From positions 1-18,044 of the forward strand of contig ONEU01000164.1 of assembly GCA_900316925.1 (NCBI GenBank): a stretch of DNA of 18,044 bases, in the 5' to 3' direction. The notes beneath the pieces are model-generated. The model saw only the letters and a list, made by a program, of their open reading frames with translations, did no database searches and was not told the origin of the DNA. Made by a program: the position numbers and the translations under genes. The stretch is from an uncultured Eubacteriales bacterium. Its GTDB lineage: Bacteria; Bacillota; Clostridia; Oscillospirales; Acutalibacteraceae. Position 1 is the first letter of the stretch. The number at the start of each line of letters is the position of its first letter. Positions 6,022 through 13,101 of the stretch are shown here, in pieces.

Positions 6022-8142
6022 ATGGAAGAAAAGAATAAAAAGGATATCTCGGAAATGAAGGCCGTTGCAGCTGTGGAGGTATCGGAGGAGACAATTGTCA
6101 AGCCTGCAGCTTCCGAAGCGAAGACGGAAAAGAAGCCGGCCGTGACCGATACACCTGTCAAGAAGGCTGAAAAGACGGCAGCAGCCGTTACAGAAACCAA
6201 AAAGGAAGAAAAGCCTGCAGCAGCGGTTGAACCTGCGAAGGAAGAGAAGCCTGTGGCTGCTGTTGAACCCAGTAAGGAAGAGAAGCCTGTGGCAGCCGCT
6301 GAACCCAGGAAGGAAGAAAAAGCAGCTGTGACGGAGGCAAAGAAAGAGGACGAGGAAGAGGAAGAAATCGTCTTTGCCGAGAATACGATGCTCGATACGA
6401 AGAAAGAAGCTCCCCGGCCGGTTGCAGCCCCCCAGGCCGCAGCACCTGCCGCTGAGGGCGAGGAATCCGTCGTCTTTGCCATCGCAGAGAAGAAGCCGGA
6501 AAAGACTGTTATCCCGAAACAGAAAGAAAAGAAGAAATTTCCTGTGGCAGCGGTGGTCTCCATTGCAGCCGTGCTGTGTGTAGGTGCGGTGGGTGCCGTT
6601 GTGGCAATCAGCACCAGCAAGAATGCGGTGCGGACCAATGCCGAGCCGTCCAAGCCCGTTTCACAGGCATCGGCACCGTCCATTACCGTACCGTCCGAGC
6701 CTTCCAAGGAGCACGCGGATGTATCTGCTGCGTCGGAAGAGCCGCTGGAGGTCAGTGATGTTGACACCACCAATATTCTCTTTGGCGAGAATGTCACCGT
6801 GGAGGGCGTGAACCTGGCAGGCAAGTCCCTCACCCAGGCTTATGATGCTATGCAGAAGAGACTGCTGGAGCTGCGTGACAGCGTTGCCATCAGTATTGCC
6901 TGCGACGGCAAGACCTATACCCTCACCGAGGATGATTTTGATTATAATTCCAATCTCTCCGATGCGCTGGTGCAGGCTTATCATTACAGCCGCGGCGAGC
7001 TAAACCAGCCTACGGTGGAATATACCAATGTCAACGGTGTGGCCGATTTCAAGGTCGTGACCGATATTGATACCAAGTCCGTGGACAAGGCAGTGGAAAA
7101 GGCTGCCGAGAAGTTTGATGTCCAGCCGGTAGATGCTCATGTGACGAAGTTCGATCCCAACGCAGCCGAGAAATTTGAGTATGCCGACGGAGCTAACGGC
7201 TTCCTCGTGAACAAATCCGAGCTCAAGTCCAATATCGAGTCCATCCTGTCGCAGCCCTCCAAGTCGGGCAGCTTTACCATTGCAACCAAGGAGACACCCT
7301 TCAAGCATTCCCTCAAGCAGGTGAAGGCCAATACCAAGCTGATCTCCTCTCATTATACCATCGCTAACAACCGTGCTACCTCCGTGCATAACATGGAGCT
7401 GGCGCTGAGAGCTGCCAGCGGTTCCATCGTTGAGCCGGGCGCTATCTTCTCCTTCAACGAGATGACGGGCGACACCACCACCGGTGATGAGCACAACTAT
7501 CCCAACGGTGTGACCGGCAGCTATGTGGAATCCACCGCCATTGTGCAGGGTGAATACAAGCCTGAATACGGCGGCGGTATCTGCCAGGCCTCCACTACCA
7601 TCTATATTGCCGCCATGAAGGCCAATATGGAGCCCATCGAAAGATATCCCCATGCTTATCCTTCCGTTTACTGCTCCAAGGGTCTTGATGCTACCATCGA
7701 CTACGGCAACCTGGATATGAAGTTCAAGAATAACTTTGAGTATCCCGTCTACATTGCCACCTACGTCTATGACTACAACGGCGACGGCTGTGACGAGCTC
7801 CTGGTAGAGTTCTACGGTCCGCTTTCCACCGAATATGACGAGATCGTTCCGGTGGGCTGGGTTGACTATGCCGGCGGCGACTCCTTCAATGCCAGTGCCG
7901 CAAAGGTGTTCTTCAAGAACGGTCAGGAGATCAAGAGAGAAAAGCTGATCTCCGGTCATTACAGCTACAAGTATGACACCTATTATTCTGCTTCCAGCGA
8001 GATCCCCGCTGACCCGGTGAACGGTCCGAGCTATGTCTCACCGACGGGCTCAAAGCCGGCGATCTATTCGCCCAACGGCTGCGGAAGTGCTGCTCCCATC
8101 GAATACGGAACAGCCGCAGAGTACCTGAAAAAGAATACCTGA
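6022..8142 (+). CDS. Membrane-anchored VanW family protein with Lys/Glu/Ala/Pro-rich cytoplasmic region
   Basis: A 706-residue protein in three parts. Residues 1-172 are low complexity and highly charged, with tandem KEEKPxAAxEPx repeats (61-105) and an acidic run EDEEEEEIVF (109-118). One membrane helix follows at 173-195 (FPVAAVVSIAAVLCVGAVGAVV) after KEKKK, giving N-in, C-out topology. After a Ser/Pro linker the outer part has a putative peptidoglycan-binding-type domain (about 258-430, starting VTVEGVNLAGKSL) and a VanW domain (about 440-600) with GGGICQASTT (517-526) and DATIDYGNLDMKF (556-568). VanW was named from vancomycin-resistance clusters, but its biochemical role is unknown. GGAGGG 8 bases before ATG 6022 sets the start. 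Nothing nearby suggests glycopeptide resistance; it is probably a cell-wall housekeeping protein (inference). Confidence 0.93.
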   Translation: MEEKNKKDISEMKAVAAVEVSEETIVKPAASEAKTEKKPAVTDTPVKKAEKTAAAVTETKKEEKPAAAVEPAKEEKPVAAVEPSKEEKPVAAAEPRKEEKAAVTEAKKEDEEEEEIVFAENTMLDTKKEAPRPVAAPQAAAPAAEGEESVVFAIAEKKPEKTVIPKQKEKKKFPVAAVVSIAAVLCVGAVGAVVAISTSKNAVRTNAEPSKPVSQASAPSITVPSEPSKEHADVSAASEEPLEVSDVDTTNILFGENVTVEGVNLAGKSLTQAYDAMQKRLLELRDSVAISIACDGKTYTLTEDDFDYNSNLSDALVQAYHYSRGELNQPTVEYTNVNGVADFKVVTDIDTKSVDKAVEKAAEKFDVQPVDAHVTKFDPNAAEKFEYADGANGFLVNKSELKSNIESILSQPSKSGSFTIATKETPFKHSLKQVKANTKLISSHYTIANNRATSVHNMELALRAASGSIVEPGAIFSFNEMTGDTTTGDEHNYPNGVTGSYVESTAIVQGEYKPEYGGGICQASTTIYIAAMKANMEPIERYPHAYPSVYCSKGLDATIDYGNLDMKFKNNFEYPVYIATYVYDYNGDGCDELLVEFYGPLSTEYDEIVPVGWVDYAGGDSFNASAAKVFFKNGQEIKREKLISGHYSYKYDTYYSASSEIPADPVNGPSYVSPTGSKPAIYSPNGCGSAAPIEYGTAAEYLKKNT
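6202..6339 (+). repeat. 36-bp in-frame tandem repeat within the VanW gene
   Basis: Three 36-base units (6202-6237, 6238-6273, 6274-6309) and a degenerate fourth (6310-6339) each begin AAGGAAGA and encode KEEKPxAAxEPx. Units two and three are nearly identical. Copy number may vary between strains by slippage. Confidence 0.9.
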
Positions 8143-8156
8143 TCTCAGGAAACGAC

Positions 8157-8202
8157 GGTCCCTTCTTTCAGAGATGACTGAAAGAAGGGACTGTTTTCTT
8201 TT
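8157..8202 (+). terminator. Intrinsic terminator of the VanW gene
   Basis: GGTCCCTTCTTTCA (8157-8170) pairs with TGAAAGAAGGGACT (8179-8192) around an 8-base loop, followed by GTTTTCTTTT. It separates the VanW unit from the V-ATPase promoter. Confidence 0.92.
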
Positions 8203-8235
8203 GGCGGGAGTTGTGCAAAAATAGAGAATTGTCGC

Positions 8236-8264
8236 TTGTAAAACGAGGTGTGAAGGAGTATAAT
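8236..8264 (+). promoter_or_regulatory. Sigma-A promoter of the V-ATPase operon
   Basis: TTGTAA (8236-8241), 17 bases, TATAAT (8259-8264). It is the only clear promoter found ahead of the nine ATPase genes, and it rules out starts upstream of about 8270 for the first gene. Confidence 0.85.
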
Positions 8265-8324
8265 GAAACTTGGAGCAGTGGGCAATTTTCCCTCTGCGTT
8301 TTGAATAAAGGAGGTGTCAGAGCT

Positions 8325-8636
8325 GTGGAGGATATGATTGCGAAAATTGTCGAAATGGACAAAAAGGCGCGTGACATGACCGATGAAGCGCAGCAGAAAC
8401 GACTGGAATATGAACAGCATATTGCACGGAAAAAGGAGCGCATCAAAAACGATTATCTGGAACGTGCCAAGAAACGTATCGCCATCAATCAACAAACCGC
8501 TCAGAAAAAGGCTGACAGTACACTGGAGATGATCCGGAAGCGTGATGAAGCCATTATTCAGGCGTTGGAAAGCTCCTATGAAAAAAACTGTGAGAGCTGG
8601 GTCGATACGATCGTCGCCAGAGTGGCAGACGGATAA
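8325..8636 (+). CDS. V-type ATPase peripheral stalk subunit G/H (NtpF/AhaH-like)
   Basis: A 103-residue soluble, almost wholly helical and charged protein, predicted coiled coil (KKARDMTDEAQQKRLEYE onward). This matches the small peripheral-stalk subunit called NtpF in Enterococcus hirae and AhaH in archaea, which pairs with subunit E to hold the A3B3 head to subunit I. The assignment rests on length, coiled-coil character and position as first gene of the operon, because these subunits diverge greatly in sequence. The start is GTG 8325, with GGAGGT 9 bases upstream; an ATG 9 bases further in (8334) is the only alternative. The next gene begins 17 bases after its stop. Confidence 0.82.
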   Translation: MEDMIAKIVEMDKKARDMTDEAQQKRLEYEQHIARKKERIKNDYLERAKKRIAINQQTAQKKADSTLEMIRKRDEAIIQALESSYEKNCESWVDTIVARVADG

Positions 8637-8653
8637 AGGAACGGTGAGTTGGT

Positions 8654-9688
8654 ATGTCTTCAAAATCTTCTAATGCAGTTCTTGCAAAGGCACGGGCGAT
8701 GTACGGAAGATGCCTGAAAGATCAGGATTACCGCCAGCTGGCCGAATGCCGGACGGTCACGGAAATTGCCGCCTATCTGAAAACCAGGACGTCTTATGGC
8801 AAGGCGCTCACCGGTCTTGTGGAGGGCGAGATTCACAGAGGACAGTTAGAGGTGCTGCTGCGGCAGGATATCTATCTTGATATCTATGCCCTTTCCCGTT
8901 ACACCACCGATCAGTCCCTGGCATTTTCGGACTATATCATATCCAGACTGGAAATTGAACAGATTGTACGCTTCCTGATGCTGCTGAATATCGGCAAGCC
9001 GGAAGAGTATGCCTATTCCATGCCCCTGTCACTGGATAAATTTACGGCTATCAGCTTTGGTGAGATCTCGAAGGCAAGGTCATACGATGACCTGCTTGCT
9101 TCCCTGCACGGCACCAAGTACCATTCCGTTCTCAAGGAGTTCCGCCCGAAGGATCAGGAGCGGATCCATATCCCGGAGATCGAACTGGCACTCAACTGCA
9201 AGAATTACAGCTCCGCTATGGAGGCAATTTCAGCATCCAAGGGAAAGACCGAGCAAAAAGAGCTGAAGGATATCTTCAACGCCATGCTCGATTTTGGAAA
9301 CCTGGCAAGGATCCTGCGGCTGAAACGGTTTTACAATTTTGAACCGGAGCAGATCAGAGCCATGCTCATCCCATACGGCAAGCTGCCTTCCCGCACATTG
9401 GATGAGATCTGTGCGGTAGAGCGCGTCGAGGATATCTATGAGCTGGCAAGAGCGACCTATCTGGGCAAAATGCTGTCGAAGCTGCAATACAGCAACCCCA
9501 CACAGATTGCCGACGCTTTGATCAATGCGTATTGCAAGCACCATCTGCGGCTGTCGTCCAATCCGACGATCGTGATGATCTCGTATGTGTACCTCAAGGA
9601 GATCGAGCTGCATAATGTGGTGAACATCATCGAAGCCACCCGTTACGGCATTTCTGTGGACGAGAAGCAGAAGCTCCCCGTCAGATAA
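8654..9688 (+). CDS. ntpC: V-type ATPase subunit C
   Basis: A 344-residue soluble helical protein of the V/A-ATPase C (archaeal C, eukaryotic d) family, which forms the funnel joining the central rotor D/F to the membrane K ring. Family features are the opening AVLAKARAMYGRCL, the stretch LLRQDIYLDIYALSRY, repeated three-helix bundles (NIGKPEEY, ELKDIFNAMLDFGNLARILRLKRF) and the end VYLKEIELHNVVNIIEATRYGI, typical of this subunit. The length is normal (330-350). ATG 8654 has GGTGAG 5 bases upstream. The stop is 17 bases before subunit I. Confidence 0.92.
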   Translation: MSSKSSNAVLAKARAMYGRCLKDQDYRQLAECRTVTEIAAYLKTRTSYGKALTGLVEGEIHRGQLEVLLRQDIYLDIYALSRYTTDQSLAFSDYIISRLEIEQIVRFLMLLNIGKPEEYAYSMPLSLDKFTAISFGEISKARSYDDLLASLHGTKYHSVLKEFRPKDQERIHIPEIELALNCKNYSSAMEAISASKGKTEQKELKDIFNAMLDFGNLARILRLKRFYNFEPEQIRAMLIPYGKLPSRTLDEICAVERVEDIYELARATYLGKMLSKLQYSNPTQIADALINAYCKHHLRLSSNPTIVMISYVYLKEIELHNVVNIIEATRYGISVDEKQKLPVR

Positions 9689-9705
9689 CACAAGGAGGTG
9701 ATTTT

Positions 9706-11652
9706 TTGTCTGTTAAACCTGTAAAAGCCATAAGTATTATTGGTATGATGTCAGAGCTTGATGAAGTGATAACCTTCTGCGGAGATTCCCAGGCATTTCA
9801 GCCGGATGACGCCATGTCATTCTACTCCGATACCAAGAATTTTATTCCGCTGAGTAATAAAAATCCCTTTTCCGGTCCGATCCAGGATCTGAAAAACGCC
9901 GCCGATCTGGCAGGCTTTCAACTGGAATATGTCCCGGATGCCAAGAAGGGGAAAACAACGGCGGAGCTGATGGATTACATCACCACCTTTGTGGATAAAA
10001 CAGAGGCGATGGTCAACCGGAAGCTCCGAATCGAGCAGGATATTGATTCCTGCAAGCGTTCCATCGAACAGGTGGAACACTTCACCGGCAGTGATATCAA
10101 TTTTTCCGAGATCAATAACTGCCGCTACATCACGCCGAATTTCGGCCGTATGCCGAAGGAGAGCTTTGAGAAGCTCTCGCAGTATTCGGATAACCAATTT
10201 GCTCTGTTTTTCCCGTTCACACATGACCAGACGCACTACTGGGGTGCCTATTTCACCATCCCCGAGCAGAAAAACGACATTGACCGTATTTTCTCCTCGC
10301 TCTATTTTGAACGGCTGGATGTTCCGCCTATTGCCGGGACCCCGGATGAGTATATCAAAAAGCTCCGGGAGGAGCTTGACGGATATGTTCAGGAGCAGCA
10401 GGAAATCAAGAAAAAGATGGATGCCTTCTGGGCACAGGAAAAAGAAAAATGTCTTGCCTGTTACAGCGCTCTGGAGGAAATGGACGCTTATAATGAGATC
10501 AAGCGTTATGTTTACCAGTACCACAAGAACTTTATTCTCGTGGGCTGGATCCCCGCAGACAAAGAAAAATATTTCACAAAGAAACTGGAATCCATCGAGA
10601 GTATCGAATACTCCCTGAGTGACGGTAAGGATGAGATGAAGCACTCGCCGCCTGTCATTATCAAGAATCCGCCCTTCTTCCAGCTCTATGAGTTCTATGT
10701 GAAGATGTACGGAATGCCGTGCTATAACGAGGTCGATCCCACCGTCTTTGTAGCGCTCACCTACACGCTGTTTTTCGGCATCATGTTCGGTGACGTGGGA
10801 CAGGGACTGGTGGTGGCAATCATCGGCGCACTGATGTACAAGTTCAAGAAGATGCAGGTGGGCAGGATCCTGATTCCATGCGGTATCATGGGCATGATCT
10901 TCGGCTTCCTGTACGGCTCGGTATTCGGCTTTGAGGATCTGCTCACCCCGGTTCACCAGGCATTGTTCCATACCGAGGGAAAGCTGATCGAGGTGATGAC
11001 GCCGAATGCCATCAATATGATTATCTATGGTTCCGTGGCGATCGGTGTGGTGACGATTACGATCTCGATAATTACCAATATCTGTTCGTCGATACGAAGG
11101 CGGGATTATGAAAGCGCCTTCTTCGGAGCCAACGGTGTGGCGGGCTTCTTGTTCTACACCTCGTTGGTGGTGGGCCTGGTTTGTCAGATGATGCTGAATA
11201 TTCCGGTGATGAACGCCATTTATATTGTCGGACTGATCGTGATCCCGCTCATCCTGATGTTCCTGCGGGAGCCGTTGGGCAGACTGGCAGAGGGCAAGAA
11301 GAACTGGCAGCCGGAAAAATGGGGCGAATACTGCACCCAGAGCTTCTTTGAACTGTTTGAGATGTGCCTGAGCTATGTGACTAACACGATGTCCTTCCTG
11401 CGTGTGGGTGCCTACATCCTTGTACACGCCGGCATGATGATGGTGGTCTTCACCCTGGCAGAGATGGTCGGCGGTCCTGTGGGCTACACGATCGTGGTCA
11501 TCATCGGCAACGGTATCGTCATGGCGCTGGAAGCCCTGCTTGTTGCCATCCAGGTACTGAGACTTGATTATTATGAAATCTTCAGCCGTTTCTATGTCGG
11601 TGAGGGACGTCCCTTCACCCCCGTGACCACCAAGGTCCTGAAGAGCCGCTGA
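9706..11652 (+). CDS. ntpI: V-type ATPase subunit I (stator membrane subunit)
   Basis: A 648-residue protein, normal for the family. The N-terminal half (1 to about 340) is soluble, with a coiled-coil segment near 215-250, and forms the collar contacting the peripheral stalks. The C-terminal half (from about 347) is a multi-helix membrane domain starting VFVALTYTLFFGIMFGDVGQ and including the half-channel helix NTMSFLRVGAYILVHAG. R566 in that helix is the conserved arginine that faces the ion-binding glutamate of subunit K. The start is TTG 9706, supported by AAGGAGG 8 bases upstream; the first in-frame ATG is at residue 14 with no ribosome binding site. A 62-base gap follows before subunit K, the longest in the operon. 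Confidence 0.95.
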   Translation: MSVKPVKAISIIGMMSELDEVITFCGDSQAFQPDDAMSFYSDTKNFIPLSNKNPFSGPIQDLKNAADLAGFQLEYVPDAKKGKTTAELMDYITTFVDKTEAMVNRKLRIEQDIDSCKRSIEQVEHFTGSDINFSEINNCRYITPNFGRMPKESFEKLSQYSDNQFALFFPFTHDQTHYWGAYFTIPEQKNDIDRIFSSLYFERLDVPPIAGTPDEYIKKLREELDGYVQEQQEIKKKMDAFWAQEKEKCLACYSALEEMDAYNEIKRYVYQYHKNFILVGWIPADKEKYFTKKLESIESIEYSLSDGKDEMKHSPPVIIKNPPFFQLYEFYVKMYGMPCYNEVDPTVFVALTYTLFFGIMFGDVGQGLVVAIIGALMYKFKKMQVGRILIPCGIMGMIFGFLYGSVFGFEDLLTPVHQALFHTEGKLIEVMTPNAINMIIYGSVAIGVVTITISIITNICSSIRRRDYESAFFGANGVAGFLFYTSLVVGLVCQMMLNIPVMNAIYIVGLIVIPLILMFLREPLGRLAEGKKNWQPEKWGEYCTQSFFELFEMCLSYVTNTMSFLRVGAYILVHAGMMMVVFTLAEMVGGPVGYTIVVIIGNGIVMALEALLVAIQVLRLDYYEIFSRFYVGEGRPFTPVTTKVLKSR

Positions 11653-11674
11653 TACTTTCGGAACACTAAGACAG

Positions 11675-11689
11675 GCGGCACTTCGCCGC
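11675..11689 (+). other. Small GC hairpin between subunit I and K genes
   Basis: GCGGC (11675-11679) and GCCGC (11685-11689) pair around ACTTC. An A-rich stretch and GGAGG follow, ahead of the subunit K start. There is no T run, so it is not a terminator. It may stabilise or expose the start region of the abundantly needed K message (inference). Confidence 0.45.
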
Positions 11690-11714
11690 AAGAACAAAAA
11701 TGGAGGATTTTGCT

Positions 11715-12140
11715 ATGTTAGAATATATCTTGATGATCGTACCCGTTGTATTTCTGGTAGGCTCCATTTACTATGCCTACAAAACCGTTACTACGGGAAA
11801 AAGAAGCAGAAAAAGAGCCGTTCTTTCCCAGATCGCAGCCTTTGGTGCCGTGAGTGCGGTGGCACTCATCACCGCTATGACCGTATTTGCCGCTGAGCCT
11901 GAGGAGGCTGCCAAGCCTGAGAACCTCAACCTCGGTCTTTCCATGATCGGTGCGGCTCTTGCCACCGGTATTTCCGGTATCGGCGGCGGTATTGCCGTCG
12001 GCGGTGCAGCTCCGGCAGCTATCGGCGCTACCAGCGAGGACCCGAAGGCCTTCGGTAAGGCACTGATCTTCGTGGCACTGGGCGAAGGTGTGGCTCTCTA
12101 CGGACTGCTTGTTTCTATTCTTATCATCAGTAAGGTATGA
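11715..12140 (+). CDS. ntpK: V-type ATPase subunit K (membrane ring proteolipid)
   Basis: A 141-residue membrane protein with four hydrophobic segments at about 3-22, 36-59, 73-104 and 113-138. Only the second hairpin looks like a c-type ring subunit, with GISGIGGGIAVGGAAPAAIG (85-104), the polar loop SEDPKAFGK (107-115) and the ion-carrying glutamate E124 in ALGEGVALYG. The first hairpin has no carboxylate in its helices and a basic loop GKRSRKR. Its second helix ends TVFAAEPEE, resembling a signal peptide cleavage site. ATG 11715 is chosen because GGAGG lies 8 bases upstream; ATG 11700 would overlap that site. The Gln that helps bind Na+ in E. hirae NtpK appears to be V95, so proton coupling is possible but unproven. 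Confidence 0.93.
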   Translation: MLEYILMIVPVVFLVGSIYYAYKTVTTGKRSRKRAVLSQIAAFGAVSAVALITAMTVFAAEPEEAAKPENLNLGLSMIGAALATGISGIGGGIAVGGAAPAAIGATSEDPKAFGKALIFVALGEGVALYGLLVSILIISKV

Positions 12141-12161
12141 TCCACAAAGGTGGGTGAGCTT

Positions 12162-12470
12162 ATGAAATTCTATTTAATAAGCGACAACGTCGATACCCTG
12201 ATGGGTATGCACCTTGCAGGCATCAGCGGCGTGGTGGTGCACGAGGACCAGGAAGTGCGTGACGCCCTGAAAAAAGCAATGGCCATGGAGGATGTGGCGG
12301 TCATCCTGATGACGGAGCGGCTGGTGAAGCTGTGTCCGGAGCTGGTGTATGACCTCAAGCTGAAATGCAAGCAGCCCCTGATCGTGGAGATCCCCGACCG
12401 GCACGGCAGCGGCCGCAGCAAGGATTCTATTACCCGCTACGTCAGAGAAGCAATCGGCATTAAGATTTAA
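12162..12470 (+). CDS. ntpG: V-type ATPase subunit F
   Basis: A 102-residue soluble protein of the V/A-ATPase F family (NtpG in E. hirae naming). It binds subunit D to form the rotor shaft. It shows the expected fold order: MKFYLISDNVDT, then GISGVVVHEDQEVRDALK, VAVILMTERL, and PLIVEIPDRHG ending SITRYVREAIGIKI, with the PxIVEIP and terminal helix typical of the family. ATG 12162 follows AAAGGTGGGTGAG; an in-frame GTG at 12150 is possible but overlaps this ribosome binding site. It lies 21 bases after subunit K and 20 bases before subunit E. Confidence 0.93.
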   Translation: MKFYLISDNVDTLMGMHLAGISGVVVHEDQEVRDALKKAMAMEDVAVILMTERLVKLCPELVYDLKLKCKQPLIVEIPDRHGSGRSKDSITRYVREAIGIKI

Positions 12471-12490
12471 TTGCCCCCGGAGGTGAGAAT

Positions 12491-13090
12491 ATGTCCGATA
12501 CAACCAGTAAAACAGATCATTTTTTACAAGCGATCGAAAAATATGCAGAGGAACAGCGCACCCGGATGCAGTCCGAAGCCGAGGTCTATAAAGCGAAGGA
12601 GCTGAACAGAGCCGAGGAAGAGGGACTCAAGGAAGCGTATGTGATGATCCAGCGGAAGATGTCGGAGATCAACAACCAGATTTCCAGCGAGCTGTCCCAG
12701 GCGGAAAGCGCCAGTAAGAAGAAAATCTTCCTGCGTCGGAAGGAGATCGAGGAAGAGGTTTTTGCGAAGGCGGAAAAGAAGCTGCTGGCCTATACCGGGA
12801 CAGAGCGCTACAGAGCCGCCCTTGCAAAGAGTGCGGCAGCCATCGGCGAGAAGCTGACGGCAGATGATGTGGTGCTGTATGTGAAGAAAGAGGATCTGAA
12901 CGATGAAGCACAGCTCCGGAAATCCTTTGGCAGGAACTGTCAGGTCGTGGCATCACATGACATCCGCATTGGCGGTCTGATCGGCCTGAGCCGCAGCATG
13001 GGACTGATTGCCGATGAAACACTCGACACCAGACTGTTGGAGCAGCATGATTGGTTCTGCAAAAATTCAGGTCTCAAGGTGACCGATTAA
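12491..13090 (+). CDS. ntpE: V-type ATPase subunit E (peripheral stalk)
   Basis: A 199-residue soluble protein. The N-terminal half (about 8-105) is a long charged helix that would pair with the G/H subunit as a coiled coil. The C-terminal half (about 105-199) is the compact domain that binds the top of the A3B3 head, ending with the family-like segment IRIGGLIGLSRSMGLIADETLDTRL. GGAGGTGAG precedes ATG 12491 by 5-7 bases. Length and operon position agree with the family. The gap to subunit A is only 11 bases. Confidence 0.93.
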   Translation: MSDTTSKTDHFLQAIEKYAEEQRTRMQSEAEVYKAKELNRAEEEGLKEAYVMIQRKMSEINNQISSELSQAESASKKKIFLRRKEIEEEVFAKAEKKLLAYTGTERYRAALAKSAAAIGEKLTADDVVLYVKKEDLNDEAQLRKSFGRNCQVVASHDIRIGGLIGLSRSMGLIADETLDTRLLEQHDWFCKNSGLKVTD

Positions 13091-13101
13091 AAAGAGATGG
13101 G

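Noticed and set aside
6202..6339. Regular 36-bp repeat spacing suggestive of a CRISPR array
   Set aside because: There are no spacers between units and no cas genes; the repeats are in frame and encode a low-complexity protein segment.
7000..7959. Minus-strand frame of 319 codons inside the VanW gene
   Set aside because: It is a shadow of the opposite-strand gene; its translation has no recognisable domain.
6022..8142. VanW gene as a sign of glycopeptide resistance
   Set aside because: No vanA/B/H/X/R/S genes are nearby, and VanW-domain proteins are common chromosomal proteins in Clostridia.
9817..11697. Minus-strand open frame of 626 codons opposite subunit I
   Set aside because: The translation is rich in His, Asp and Arg as expected from antisense reading of a codon-biased gene, and it has no ribosome binding site or domain.
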